Source of the DNA: Deltaproteobacteria bacterium
Lineage (GTDB): Bacteria > Bdellovibrionota > UBA1018
Length of the DNA stretch: 64,000 nt
NCBI GenBank assembly: GCA_013286765.1
Contig: JABDFB010000002.1
Location: forward strand, 5,833 to 69,832
Reading direction: 5' to 3'
Below the pieces are notes generated by a model. It was given only the letters and a program-made list of their open reading frames with translations, searched no databases and had not been told where the DNA came from. The position numbers were made by a program, and so were the translations under genes. Positions 51,401-59,748 of the stretch are shown here, piece after piece. Position 1 is the stretch's first letter, and the number at the start of each line of letters is the position of its first letter.

Positions 51401-52881
51401 GCAAAGCCATGGGCCAAGAGGCGAAAAGTGAGATGGACCTTGAAGCGGTTGCCAGGGGCTTGGTTGTTAATCGCGAAATTCATGCTTTCACAAAAATATC
51501 TCCAAAGGAATTAAAAAAAGAACAAGAAGAGTTTTTGAAACGCCCGGAAATTCAAAAATTGAAGTGTTCGACTTTAGCTGCGTACTTTGACCAACTTTTC
51601 AAACCTGGCGAAGTTGTAAACCAGACGCTAGTGGCCGCTTTACCTAGGAATGATCCAAATTATCTTGATCCTGCGAGTTTCAAGGATTTTACCTCTAATC
51701 CACCGACAACTCTGAGTATAGAAAATGCCAGAAAAGGGATCCAGACGGTGATTGGCCTCTGCGATGAGGAGTCAAAAACACCAGGCGACGTCGCTCTGCA
51801 CGCGCAATATGTGACTAAGAAAGCGATTGAAAAAATCGAGAAGATGAAAGAGGCCGAGGATGGTGTAGTCCAAAAATTGATGGCAGCAAAGGAAATGAAA
51901 GAGGATCTGACGGAAAGATTTGCTGAGTTGACCAGACAGAGGACTCATTTACAACGTACTAGAGCGGATGCCATTCACAATTCTCTCGTTATTGTGGCGT
52001 CTGCGGGACAGCATTGCTCAACGGGTCAGCAGTCGGGTTTGGTCACTATCGAGGGAGTGTTAAAAATTGGTGCTACCCAAAAAACACCAGCAAGTCTGAG
52101 GGAACATCTTCTACAGGCGCTCGATCGGAAACGAGAAGAAATCTATCTAAAAGTAATTGAATTTCTCGATGATCAAGAAACTGGTGCAACGAATTTTATG
52201 GGAAGAGATCTTCTGTGGAAGGATCTTGGTATTCTGAGTCCTCCTCCTACCGGTTTCCCACAGTATTACTATCGAAGTCCTGACTATCAAGCTTGGGGTC
52301 CGAATAAGGTCGCTCATAAAAAAGTGTTCAAACCCTTATCCCCATCCGCATTTAAATCCTTAGTCGAACGTCGTTTTTTTTACGGAAAAATTGGCTATAA
52401 AAGGTTACCCGATTGGGGTTTTAGATATACGAGAAATGAAAAAGATGAGCTGGCAAGATCGCATCCAGGTTATACGGTAGAAATGATTGCGAAAACTGTT
52501 TTAGATGCTCTTGCTAAAGACCCGACATACAATGAAGATTTAATCGAAGTGATGCGCTCGGCAGTCCCCTATAAAGACGTTTGGGAATGGGCAAAAGGAA
52601 ATGTTGCACTCTATCGAAGATTCAATTTTGAGGAGCCAACTTTTAAACGAGGGCCCGGGGATGAGGTGACCTCTGAAATTGACTGGGAAAAGGATTTAAA
52701 CACTGAAGAGAGAGAAAGACTTTCTGAGGTTTTGACTGAGGAATATATTAAATACAAACAATACGTCGTATTGAAGGAGAACGAAAAAAAATCAAATGTA
52801 TTTGTACTTAACCCATCCAGCGAAGAAGCTCTTAGAGTTCTACTTAAAGGATTGGGCGTGGTCATTAGTTCGGAATTATGA
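48487..52881 (+). CDS. Giant exported protein with tandem internal repeats (1464 residues)
   Basis: No family is recognised with confidence. A signal peptide (FNILIIISVAFPAHA-S) at residues 9-26 sends it out of the cytoplasm. The body is almost wholly helical and charged. NSIDPETGLSPLELTASRGD near 286 resembles an ankyrin repeat. Two long units repeat in tandem: about 675-818 and 819-957, each running from VYRVAM/IYVLAM through LRKVAEPL/LRNVARGL and FHGPV/LHGPV, with a partial third copy starting VYEVAV at 958. Around 1130-1170 is a coiled-coil-like stretch. The C-terminal 200 residues (LLWKDLGILSPPPTGFPQYY) are distinct. The codon/base composition is more AT-rich than in the flanking genes. 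The start is GTG at 48487, probably leaderless. A secreted scaffold or host/prey-interaction protein is a guess. Confidence 0.7.
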   Translation: MSHALKYIVSFNILIIISVAFPAHASDTTPRETTKYLEENKVSECIEDQLMEALAKSDVPRVIRLLNPPTSCNQERASSHRRREIDWQKGVSGHEKVLEDLVIATEEPEIVEEVLKHEPKLKGYHFRYQTVRRLAEVLHAYYRTGSNKKELAKRILKLEKIFEMLVRQPGYFALPINVDRLKDMPAGVKARYYDRFLLNNLPTLYRALLEQFWSELGNVFSDDVPRTLNKKHYLKLVVSNSEIETGIRRSLSDQRMSPETRQQEIEDLLEKVPPGLTPSQRLLVFNSIDPETGLSPLELTASRGDFTTVFQLLDVVPFPSSKLSQKEKLQFLLEEMRRDSRLHFHRKDLISGIRTFIKSLDTTEEDKSEAKVPKLSELPKADNKEESSAITREALREFPRAFKDFVPFLYTHSELCSSIEQSISNDQVEVFKYLSNIEDSGLRYQDWVDMNGILIPEALRSDYDSNYAQRLPFAVRENLFKRLEKALKDNALNILNAIAKIPNIRRTLAPSNAKDTRGSDLAKIFVSRINPADDRQLKAAVTVVRVGILTPKDFFYILHEGGGEKVFQSLLALKYLGTGSFTEGLSLADFQQAAKTHSYHSIEEFEPLKDKLTGRSILTFLLDLFFSSEGEKAAELGRDIVTAFTSGEVLSVENLRLIRSYKDSQISKKLGFDQVYRVAMIQVASRALSRGETEEVLQVFDDFGFTPVRAEDYQMVEKTSPEYLEPLLGELLRSQKVRSVDAKPWSQLVIKKNLRKVAEPLLLFILKSIKSTAPDPMLPDQTSELCATAIRLLKFHGPVGDSVMEILMRHKESPEFAEIYVLAMVKALQKAAHNGDSEVVLRIMGELDKPELISSLEKVPAKTVETVFNELVSMNKIRPEDVKLWARLAIQKGLRNVARGLEQRFSAITDAIGKGDGDTATVLLELHGPVEPHSLPPKELRDTILKTRKQDNPNLSGVYEVAVRNGILKDESKAMGQEAKSEMDLEAVARGLVVNREIHAFTKISPKELKKEQEEFLKRPEIQKLKCSTLAAYFDQLFKPGEVVNQTLVAALPRNDPNYLDPASFKDFTSNPPTTLSIENARKGIQTVIGLCDEESKTPGDVALHAQYVTKKAIEKIEKMKEAEDGVVQKLMAAKEMKEDLTERFAELTRQRTHLQRTRADAIHNSLVIVASAGQHCSTGQQSGLVTIEGVLKIGATQKTPASLREHLLQALDRKREEIYLKVIEFLDDQETGATNFMGRDLLWKDLGILSPPPTGFPQYYYRSPDYQAWGPNKVAHKKVFKPLSPSAFKSLVERRFFYGKIGYKRLPDWGFRYTRNEKDELARSHPGYTVEMIAKTVLDALAKDPTYNEDLIEVMRSAVPYKDVWEWAKGNVALYRRFNFEEPTFKRGPGDEVTSEIDWEKDLNTEERERLSEVLTEEYIKYKQYVVLKENEKKSNVFVLNPSSEEALRVLLKGLGVVISSEL

Positions 52882-52901
52882 CGCTATTTGATCATACTGC
52901 C

Positions 52902-52932
52902 CCGATCCTGCGAGCGAAGGTAGGATGATCGG
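52902..52932 (+). terminator. Hairpin after the giant gene
   Basis: CCGATC..CT (52902-52909) pairs with AG..GATGATCGG (up to 52932) around GCGAGCGAAGGT, followed by a T-rich TTATTTCTTT. The outer CCGATC/GATCGG arms are the same as in the tRNA-Pro terminator at 48345-48374. Confidence 0.55.
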
Positions 52933-53024
52933 TTATTTCTTTGTATTCCCGATACCTTATTTCGTACTGTGTCGATTTTGACTCATCTATATTTTATGCG
53001 GGCATACCTATAAAATATTTAAAT

Positions 53025-54182
53025 ATGGGTAATAGATACAATTTGGTTCTTTCGTTCATTGTAGCGACATCGTGGATTTCTTCCAGTGCTGCTTTGGCTG
53101 GTGATAATAATAAGAATGATATCAGTATATTTACTGGCGAAAAAATTGAAAGAATTAGAACTAGCATTGATGAAGACGACTCTGTGCCCGCATGTATCAA
53201 GCACCAGGGCATGACTACACTAGACGCTGTTCATAAACATATTAAAGGCGTGTCGGCTGAGGAAGCATCCGAAACGGGTGTGCTCTTCGATTTCGATGGA
53301 GTAATAAGTAATAATCAAGGTGGATCCAGTGTAATTGATGACATTAAAACAATACCGCGTCGGGAAACTAGTGGATTGACTGGTCCTGACGTATTTAATC
53401 AAAGTTTAGAGAAAGGCATGACAACGGTAATTGCCTCGGCAGCTCGGAACTTTTATCATACGGCACAAAAACTTGAAGACGTAGGACTTTTCGAGAACGC
53501 TGGATTAGATAAGAATAACTTTGAAGTTAATAAAAAGACTGGACGAATTGTTGGCTTTTCGAAAGCCTTTTTAGAAAAGGCTTGCACTTCTTTGGAGGAG
53601 GGACGGACGGTTATGCCTGTTCCAAAAGAAGCGGATGCTGTAAAGGTGAAAGGTACTAAAGAAAGCTTCCAGGTAAGACCCCAAGGTGAATGCCCACAAG
53701 GCAAATATTTTGGCTTCGTTCAGGGAAAAGTCGCATCGCTGCGTTCTCATAAGGGGATTGCTCCAAAAGGTGCTCAGCTTACTGGTGAAGCGGTTTATAC
53801 AAACAAAGCTGCTGCATTCAAGGCTGTCGACGACAGCGAAAGATTGAGAAATAGGAATAGAAAACCGCTAAAAAAATTTATAATTGTCGAAGATAATATT
53901 GAGCGTATTAAGGAATTTGAAAAAGAAATAAGGGCAGCTTATGGTCCAGATGTGGAAGTCGAATGTTTCCATTTGGTACCTCCGGTGAACTCTAAAGAGA
54001 CAGCAGCAGAGCAGACCGCTTCGCCCGAGAGTCGCAATAGTCGCGGTCGGAGTGAGGCAGTATACGAACCACCGAAAGATCTAGCAGATTGCAATACTAT
54101 AGAAAACTCTAACATCACCTTTCTCCAGAAGGCACGCAGAGCTATCAGAAACGTTTTCGGCTTTTCTCTCAGGGGAAATTAG
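53025..54182 (+). CDS. Exported HAD-like protein (DUF2608-like)
   Basis: About 385 residues. A signal peptide (LVLSFIVATSWISSSAALAG) is at the N-terminus. GVLFDFDGVISNN carries the HAD nucleophile Asp pattern (DxD); VIASAARNF could be motif II, and KKFIIVEDNIERIKEFEKEI motif IV. Exported HAD-like proteins of the DUF2608 type occur in Legionella, chlamydiae and similar host-associated groups; assignment to that family is by resemblance. The C-terminal 80 residues are disordered and basic. ATG 53025 is chosen for the signal peptide; there is no Shine-Dalgarno, but TATAAA lies 11 nt upstream. AT-rich like its neighbours. Confidence 0.65.
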   Translation: MGNRYNLVLSFIVATSWISSSAALAGDNNKNDISIFTGEKIERIRTSIDEDDSVPACIKHQGMTTLDAVHKHIKGVSAEEASETGVLFDFDGVISNNQGGSSVIDDIKTIPRRETSGLTGPDVFNQSLEKGMTTVIASAARNFYHTAQKLEDVGLFENAGLDKNNFEVNKKTGRIVGFSKAFLEKACTSLEEGRTVMPVPKEADAVKVKGTKESFQVRPQGECPQGKYFGFVQGKVASLRSHKGIAPKGAQLTGEAVYTNKAAAFKAVDDSERLRNRNRKPLKKFIIVEDNIERIKEFEKEIRAAYGPDVEVECFHLVPPVNSKETAAEQTASPESRNSRGRSEAVYEPPKDLADCNTIENSNITFLQKARRAIRNVFGFSLRGN

Positions 54183-54241
54183 GTCGTCACTTTTTCTTAG
54201 GATCGGATTTACTTTTCGGCTGTGGCGCGTGCCGAGTTATC

Positions 54242-55171
54242 TCAGAACGAAATCATAATGTAATCAGAGTCAGCGTTCTGATCATTAGCGTCGTCTACTG
54301 GTTGAATCGATTTAGGAGCTGGCTCTACCATTTCAGGGCTACCATAATGCTCTAACTGAGGATTATTAATCTGTTCTGCAAACACATGGGAGTTTTCTAA
54401 GGCGGTCCCTGAGGTTGCTATTTCGGGAATTTGCGGCAGTTGATTTCTTTTATTCTTCATGAGTTTTGAATACGCTTTAGTTCTAGCCCGTGAAGCTCTC
54501 AGTTCTTCCATATATTGTCTTGCTGCTTCCTCGATACTCGGTACCGGAAAAAGTACGTCAGGATCAAGCTCCGCAACTTCTGTACGGTCTTGATTTTGTA
54601 TTTCTTGTTGAGGTTCTTCTGTCCTTTTCAAAACGTTCTGCAACGTAATGAGAACTTCTGTTGGAGCCGGGGTAGGCAGAGTGGGTCTTCCAGCAATGAC
54701 GTCACTACAAATAGATGCGTCGGAATTTCGAGGTGTACTGACAGAAGGGCTCATGTTTGTGCCTATACCAGAGTCACTATTCACACTTGCACTCATACTA
54801 GTATCACTATTTATATTGGAATCCGCGTCACTATCCGTGTTTGAACTGAGCAAAGGTTCTTTAGTCTCGATGGGTAGTCCACTCTCGATATCGTTCGGAT
54901 CGGGAAGCGGAAATATCCTTTCTAGGTTTTGCCTAGCTTTTGACTGTCTTGTTCCTTTGAAGCACTTTCGGAATCCCTCTTCATAAACAAAATGTGCTGA
55001 AGCCGTAAGGCCGCTATAGAGCCAAGTAAAAAATCCTCTAGAATTGTTTGTGGAACGGTTGTCGTTTGAATGAATTGTAATGGAATAATCGGCGGCAAAA
55101 CTAGTAGATGCGTGCGATATACCTGCAATGATTAAGCTCAACAGCAAAGCTTGCGAAAATCTAAATTTCAT
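54242..55171 (-). CDS. Exported Ser/Asp-rich protein of unknown function
   Basis: 309 residues. A signal peptide (KFRFSQALLLSLIIAGISHA, cleavage near SFA-AD) leads into GFFTWLYSGLTASAHFVYEEGF, then a low-complexity stretch (SNTDSDADSNINSDTSMSAS) over about 110-160. The C-terminal half is helical and charged (EEAARQYMEELRASRARTKA). No family recognised. It converges with the DUF2608-like gene and shares that gene's exported, low-complexity style. Low-complexity SD runs are common in surface adhesins and eukaryote-interacting proteins. Confidence 0.65.
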   Translation of the reverse strand: MKFRFSQALLLSLIIAGISHASTSFAADYSITIHSNDNRSTNNSRGFFTWLYSGLTASAHFVYEEGFRKCFKGTRQSKARQNLERIFPLPDPNDIESGLPIETKEPLLSSNTDSDADSNINSDTSMSASVNSDSGIGTNMSPSVSTPRNSDASICSDVIAGRPTLPTPAPTEVLITLQNVLKRTEEPQQEIQNQDRTEVAELDPDVLFPVPSIEEAARQYMEELRASRARTKAYSKLMKNKRNQLPQIPEIATSGTALENSHVFAEQINNPQLEHYGSPEMVEPAPKSIQPVDDANDQNADSDYIMISF

Positions 55172-55496
55172 ATTTGATCCATTTCAATACGACGATTCAA
55201 AATCCAAAAAAGGAAATAATAACTAGGGAGCCAATACAGTAGAGGAGCTCGAGATAATAAGATAATGGAACATTGAAGTAAATAGTGTTCTGAATAGGCT
55301 AGCTAATTCCTTGCGCTATTCAAGCGTTACTAATAGAGACCTAATAAATTTGATCAACATGAATCAAAACAGTTTATTTTTGAATCAGTGACGGTTTTAC
55401 ATTTTTCTTGCCTGTATTCCATGGGACTGAATATGATGCAGCAACTGAGATACACGCCTAGTGAAATTGTCTATTTTGAGAGTTTAAGGCACGAGG
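55172..55496. other. 325-bp AT-rich divergent intergenic region
   Basis: It separates the Ser/Asp-rich protein gene (minus) from the sigma-54 regulator gene (plus). AAGG lies 7 nt before the regulator's ATG. A 35-codon ORF from 55421 overlaps the regulator start out of frame; I do not call it. I see no clear promoter hexamers or sigma-54 site. Confidence 0.4.
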
Positions 55497-56951
55497 ATGA
55501 AGGAAAAGAAAAAAGTCCTAGTCTGTGATGACGATCTCATTTTTCAAGTTGGAATAAGTGAAACTCTAAAGACTCACTTCCAGGTTTTTCGCGCCCATCA
55601 TGGAGATGAGGCGCTAGAAGTTTTAAAAAATGAATCTATAGAACTACTCCTGCTGGATATCAACTTACGCAGATGCGATGAGGGGCTAGAATACATTCCA
55701 AAATTTTTCGAAATTGATAACGACCTTTCCGTAGTTGTTGTGAGTTTTAGGTCCGATTTTAGTTCGGTGAGACAAGCTATGAGGCTCGGAGCGATCGATT
55801 ATTTGACAAAAGATTTCCAGCCGGATGAACTGATTCATATTCTCAATCTCGCTCTACAACGTCAACAACTGATAAAGAGAAATCAGCAACAGAATTTTGA
55901 AGCACTAGCTATTCAAAGACAACATGTTCTGGTGGGTGAGAGTTCTTGCATAATTAAACTTCGCAGAAATATCGAAAAAATAAAAAATAGTACTTCCAAC
56001 GTAATCATTACAGGCGAGACCGGTACAGGAAAAGAACTGGTTGCGAGGCAGTTGAGGGCCACTCGACAAAACGGAACGCTGGAGCCGTTCTTGGCAATTG
56101 ATTCTTCGACTATTCAGAGCGCCACGGCAGTAAGTTCACTCTTCGGTCACGAAAAAGGTGCGTTTACGGGCGCGGATAAGATGAGTAAAGGGATATTCGA
56201 GGAGGCCAACGGAGGGACCGTCTACTTTGACGAGATTTCCAATATGCCGTTAGAGATACAATCCAAACTCCTTAGAGTCCTTCAAGAGAAGGAAATAGTG
56301 AGATTAGGGTCGTCGAAAACCATCGGCCTAGAGTTTCGGGTAATCTGTGCCACGAATCAGGACGTGGAGCAATTAGTCAAACAGGGGAGTTTTAAGTACG
56401 ATCTCTATCAAAGGCTCAACGTCCTACCCATTTGTGTGCCTCCTTTGCGGGAGCGACGCGACGATATTCCGCTTCTAGTTGAGTATTTCGCCGCTCGAGA
56501 GAGTCTTAAAGGCAGGAACATCAGGTTTACTGAAACGGCTATTGGGGCATTGCAGCTTTACTCTTGGCCGGGGAATGTCCGCGAACTGAGTAATTTGGTA
56601 TCTTTTCTAAGTACCATGACAGAAACTGGGACTGTTGGGATACATGACTTGCCGGATCGATTCTTGAACGCACTGCCCGCAGAGAAAGTCGAAGGCAACC
56701 GGGGTATTGGTTTAGCTTTTGAGTCAGATGCCGAAGCCCGAAGAAGTAGTACAAAAGTGTTTTATGAGAGAGTCCGGGAGTTCGAAAGAAATTTCTTATC
56801 TCTTGAATTTCAAAAGTCCAATGGCAATATTACTCAGCTTGCATTTAACCTGGGAATGGATCGATCCTATCTTTACACGAAACTAAAGGAATATGGAATC
56901 TATGTGGCGACACGGAAGGAAAGACGGGCCGACGAGGAAGTTGATCTTTAA
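55497..56951 (+). CDS. NtrC-family sigma-54-dependent response regulator
   Basis: 484 residues in three parts. Receiver: VLVCDDDLIFQVG, LLLDINLRRCD (phosphorylated Asp), DYLTKDFQPDEL. AAA+: Walker A GETGTGKE near 180, the sigma-54-contacting GAFTGA near 225, Walker B GGTVYFDEISNMP and the arginine finger in LPICVPPLRERRDD. C-terminal Fis-type HTH: NITQLAFNLGMDRSYLYTKL. It would activate RNA polymerase-sigma-54 when phosphorylated. No kinase gene is adjacent. The 3' end overlaps the dipeptidase gene. The sigma-54 promoter at 44330 is a possible target. Confidence 0.93.
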   Translation: MKEKKKVLVCDDDLIFQVGISETLKTHFQVFRAHHGDEALEVLKNESIELLLLDINLRRCDEGLEYIPKFFEIDNDLSVVVVSFRSDFSSVRQAMRLGAIDYLTKDFQPDELIHILNLALQRQQLIKRNQQQNFEALAIQRQHVLVGESSCIIKLRRNIEKIKNSTSNVIITGETGTGKELVARQLRATRQNGTLEPFLAIDSSTIQSATAVSSLFGHEKGAFTGADKMSKGIFEEANGGTVYFDEISNMPLEIQSKLLRVLQEKEIVRLGSSKTIGLEFRVICATNQDVEQLVKQGSFKYDLYQRLNVLPICVPPLRERRDDIPLLVEYFAARESLKGRNIRFTETAIGALQLYSWPGNVRELSNLVSFLSTMTETGTVGIHDLPDRFLNALPAEKVEGNRGIGLAFESDAEARRSSTKVFYERVREFERNFLSLEFQKSNGNITQLAFNLGMDRSYLYTKLKEYGIYVATRKERRADEEVDL

Positions 56952-58185
56952 ACAATTTCTTTTCTTTCTGATGGCTGCGGTTCTACTATTTCAGGCATTC
57001 CAGGTAAATGCCGATACAAAAGCTGGATCCTTCGGAAACAAAGACTCTTCCGAAAATGCTGGACATATTGAACTACACGCTCATCTTTTCATGAAGGAAG
57101 GAATGGGATGGACTTTTCGCGGGCATTTTGATGAGCCTTTGGAAGCGAAGTCGTGGCGAGATGGATTCTCATCCCAGGCTAACCCCGAAACTTTAAATAA
57201 ATCAAATTTAGATATTACTGTTGTATCATTATATGCACATCCGTTATTTATAAGATCTTTGCGTGGATCTATTCGCGAACAAATTGCTCTTACAAAAAAA
57301 TTTGTTACCGAGCATCCGCAATGGGCCATCGCAACGGACCCAAAGATGGCGAGAAAAAACCTGAACGAAGGAAAGCACGTCCTTATTCTTTCTCTGGAAG
57401 GCGCATCCGGAATTTTGGAGAATGACGAAGATTTAGAAGAGTTTATAGATCGGGGTGGAATTCGGATTGTGAATTTACTCCATCTTACTGACGATCAGTT
57501 TGGTGGCGTCGCTTTTTTAGGGGGGTTCAAGAATTTGGCTTCGCCCATAGCTTTGTTTAGGAGTTTTTTCGTACGGACTTTTGGTGATGAATCCGGAAAA
57601 AGAATCAGGCTGAATTCGCATGGCTTGACCGAAGAAGGTAAAGTGATGGCGCAAAAGCTGATTCAAAGGAAAGTTTGGTTGGATCTTGCTCATGCTTCTG
57701 ATGCGTCTCAGGCTGATCTCAACTCATTGTTGAATGCTGCAGGTCAGCGGCCTCTCTATACACATACCACTCTTCGAAAATATTATGGTGCGGAACGAGG
57801 CATTTCGTCAAAGCAGTTGGAAGAGGTAGCAAAGTACCGAGGCATTGTAGGGCTTATGCCAAGTGAGCTCATGCTGGAAGGAACTCCGAGTCTAGTTTCT
57901 AATTGCCGAGGAAGCATCGAAGCGTTCGCCACACAATATAAAGAAGTAGCTGCGGTAATCGGCCAAAATGCGACAGTAATGGGTAGCGATATCAACGGTG
58001 GCATTCCACATTTAAAGCCTGCATGTTTGGAAGGCACTTCTCTGAAAAAAGAAGGACTCTGGAATATTGGCCAGACTCCCTACCTATGGAAGGCTTTGTA
58101 TCTATTGGGTGTAGCGACCGATTCTGATGCAATGAGGCGAGCGCAGGTCGATCGCTTTCTTGATGCGTGGGCGGGCGGGCGTTAA
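56893..58185 (+). CDS. M19-family (membrane) dipeptidase-like protein
   Basis: 430 residues. A basic N-terminus and a TM/signal segment (FKQFLFFLMAAVLLFQAF) suggest export or anchoring. HIELHAHLFMK carries the HxH metal pair, ILSLEGA the bridging Glu, VNLLHLTDDQFG and VWLDLAHAS further His ligands, and GSDINGG the last metal residue, as in renal dipeptidase. Members hydrolyse dipeptides, including D-amino-acid ones. The start could be 56893 or 56902, both inside the end of the regulator gene (overlap of 50-59 bp), so the two are coupled. Confidence 0.82.
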   Translation: MESMWRHGRKDGPTRKLIFKQFLFFLMAAVLLFQAFQVNADTKAGSFGNKDSSENAGHIELHAHLFMKEGMGWTFRGHFDEPLEAKSWRDGFSSQANPETLNKSNLDITVVSLYAHPLFIRSLRGSIREQIALTKKFVTEHPQWAIATDPKMARKNLNEGKHVLILSLEGASGILENDEDLEEFIDRGGIRIVNLLHLTDDQFGGVAFLGGFKNLASPIALFRSFFVRTFGDESGKRIRLNSHGLTEEGKVMAQKLIQRKVWLDLAHASDASQADLNSLLNAAGQRPLYTHTTLRKYYGAERGISSKQLEEVAKYRGIVGLMPSELMLEGTPSLVSNCRGSIEAFATQYKEVAAVIGQNATVMGSDINGGIPHLKPACLEGTSLKKEGLWNIGQTPYLWKALYLLGVATDSDAMRRAQVDRFLDAWAGGR

Positions 58186-58186
58186 A

Positions 58187-58597
58187 TCAGAAGGTCAGAC
58201 CGATGATCATACCCCCAAGCAATATGCCCACCACAAGTAGAGAAAGCATCACGAAAATATAGTCTTTTTGAATTAGAAAAAGGACACCCATCAGCAGAAC
58301 TCGAGCAAAAGGAAGAAAGATCAGAGTAATCAGGCCAAGGTAAAGGACTGATCTAGATTCTAGTTTTGATAATCCTTCTAAAAATTCGGAAATTTTAAAG
58401 AATGACTCAAAGGTTTCGCGATGGAGAAAACTCACACCGAGTATTTTAGATTCGAATACGGTCTCTTTAATCAGGCCAATTCCTAAAAGAATGGCCGATA
58501 GAACTACGCCGGCTCTCAAGAGGTAACTGATATAGGTTTCCGCAGAAAGCAGTTTTTCGTGAGAATAGGTATTAAGAGGTATTTTACTATTGTCCAC
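58187..58597 (-). CDS. DUF1634 membrane protein
   Basis: 136 residues with three to four hydrophobic helices (YLLRAGVVLSAILLGIGLIKE, VLYLGLITLIFLPFARVLLM, VMLSLLVVGILLGGMIIGL). RAGVVLSAILLGIG is typical of DUF1634, which is commonly encoded next to TauE/SafE exporters, as here. GTG start with AGGA 7 nt upstream; it overlaps the exporter gene by 11 bp. Its stop lies one base from the dipeptidase stop on the other strand. Confidence 0.85.
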   Translation of the reverse strand: MDNSKIPLNTYSHEKLLSAETYISYLLRAGVVLSAILLGIGLIKETVFESKILGVSFLHRETFESFFKISEFLEGLSKLESRSVLYLGLITLIFLPFARVLLMGVLFLIQKDYIFVMLSLLVVGILLGGMIIGLTF

Positions 58598-59423
58598 TGG
58601 TAAATCCTTTGATGGCCATTTGTACCGATATAATCAATAGCACTATAACAAAAAGTCTTCGGATCGTTTGCGCAGGGAGGTAAAGCATAAGCTTCGATCC
58701 TAGTGTAGCTCCGCCTAAAACGCCCAGTGCAACCGGAGCTGCAATTTCTGGAACTACGTCTCCTCGTATGAAATACGCAGTTGCGCCGGCAGAGGCGGTA
58801 ACGCCAATCATGAAGTTCGACGTTGCCGAAGAAACTTTTATCGGGAGTTTCATGGCACGATCCATCGCAAGTACTTTTAGAATACCGCTGCCAATCCCGA
58901 GCAGTCCGGACAGAATGCCCGCCCAGAGCATTACAAAGAAACCAAAAGGGACTTGATGGACGGTATAAGATACTGTCTGATTCATAGAAGGGTCTATAAA
59001 TTGGGAATTTAGAGACAACTTTTTTGCTAAAGGATGGCCCTCGCCTGAGGAGTCTTTAACGGTCTCTCGGTGTCGGCCCATTTGGTAGGCTGAGTGACCA
59101 AGAACAAATGCAAAGAGAAGATATAAATACTTGGGATTAACAACGGAATTTAAGAGCGCTCCGCAGACGCCGCCAAGTGATGTAGCAATTTCCAGCAATA
59201 TGGCTAAACGAATATTTGTTACACGATCTCGAACGTAAGCCACGGCTGCTGCCGATGAAGTCGCTAATATTGTAATCATACTAGCACCTATCGCATATCG
59301 AATCGGGAGTCCGAAACCCAGCGTCAAGACCGGAGTTATGATGAGTCCCCCGCCAACACCCAGTATAGATCCGAGGCAACCTGCGGCAAACGCGATTGGA
59401 AAAAGAATAAATATGAGTGACAC
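58587..59423 (-). CDS. TauE/SafE-family anion exporter
   Basis: About 278 residues, eight hydrophobic helices in two homologous halves. GCLGSILGVGGGLIITPVLT and GLLGIGSGILKVLAM are the paired family signatures. Members export sulfite, sulfoacetate or related organosulfur anions. The frame is open to 59462, but the GTG at 59423 has AAAGGA 7 nt before it and begins at the first helix, so it is preferred. Co-transcribed with the DUF1634 gene; together they may form one transport complex. Confidence 0.88.
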   Translation of the reverse strand: MSLIFILFPIAFAAGCLGSILGVGGGLIITPVLTLGFGLPIRYAIGASMITILATSSAAAVAYVRDRVTNIRLAILLEIATSLGGVCGALLNSVVNPKYLYLLFAFVLGHSAYQMGRHRETVKDSSGEGHPLAKKLSLNSQFIDPSMNQTVSYTVHQVPFGFFVMLWAGILSGLLGIGSGILKVLAMDRAMKLPIKVSSATSNFMIGVTASAGATAYFIRGDVVPEIAAPVALGVLGGATLGSKLMLYLPAQTIRRLFVIVLLIISVQMAIKGFTSGQ

Positions 59424-59748
59424 CGTTTGTCCTTTTGTTTTCTCTCTGCCTCGACTGTCCACGTTCGAACTGCGTCGTTGCCGGACGTGCCGGGCCAGGA
59501 ATGGATACCGTATCTAATTCTGAACTTTAGTGAAAGACGAAACCTAGTACACTATTTTTGATTACAGGACAGAGTGTAGGGTGGAGCCCACACATTGTTG
59601 GTTGGGTTGTAGGCAATTGCCAACGTTTTTTTAAAATCTTCCATTTCTTGATCCATCAAAGTCGGAATTTTGTATGACGAAACGCTGATTTTTCGCAATT
59701 TCAGTTGTTGGTCCATAAATTGCTTTGACGCACCGGATTGAGGTTATT
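59424..59748. other. 325-bp divergent intergenic region
   Basis: It carries the promoters of the exporter pair (minus) and the sigma-54 activator (plus). A sigma-54-type site is at 59709-59724. GGATACCGTATC (about 59502-59513) is a short palindrome. Nothing protein-coding is supported. Confidence 0.4.
59709..59724 (+). promoter_or_regulatory. Probable sigma-54 promoter of the activator gene
   Basis: TGGTCC-ATAAA-TTGCT matches TGGCAC-N5-TTGCW with two mismatches, GG and GC 12 bp apart. Transcription would start near 59735, 14 nt before the ATG at 59749, with GAGG in between. It suggests positive autoregulation. Confidence 0.5.

Noticed and set aside
48342..52907. GCCCCGATC direct repeat as an attachment-site pair of a mobile element
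   Set aside because: Nine bases is too short, no integrase is present, and the match may only reflect similar terminator hairpins; kept as a hint in the findings.
55421..55528. 35-codon ORF overlapping the start of the sigma-54 regulator
   Set aside because: Possible leader peptide but no ribosome site and no conservation evidence available.
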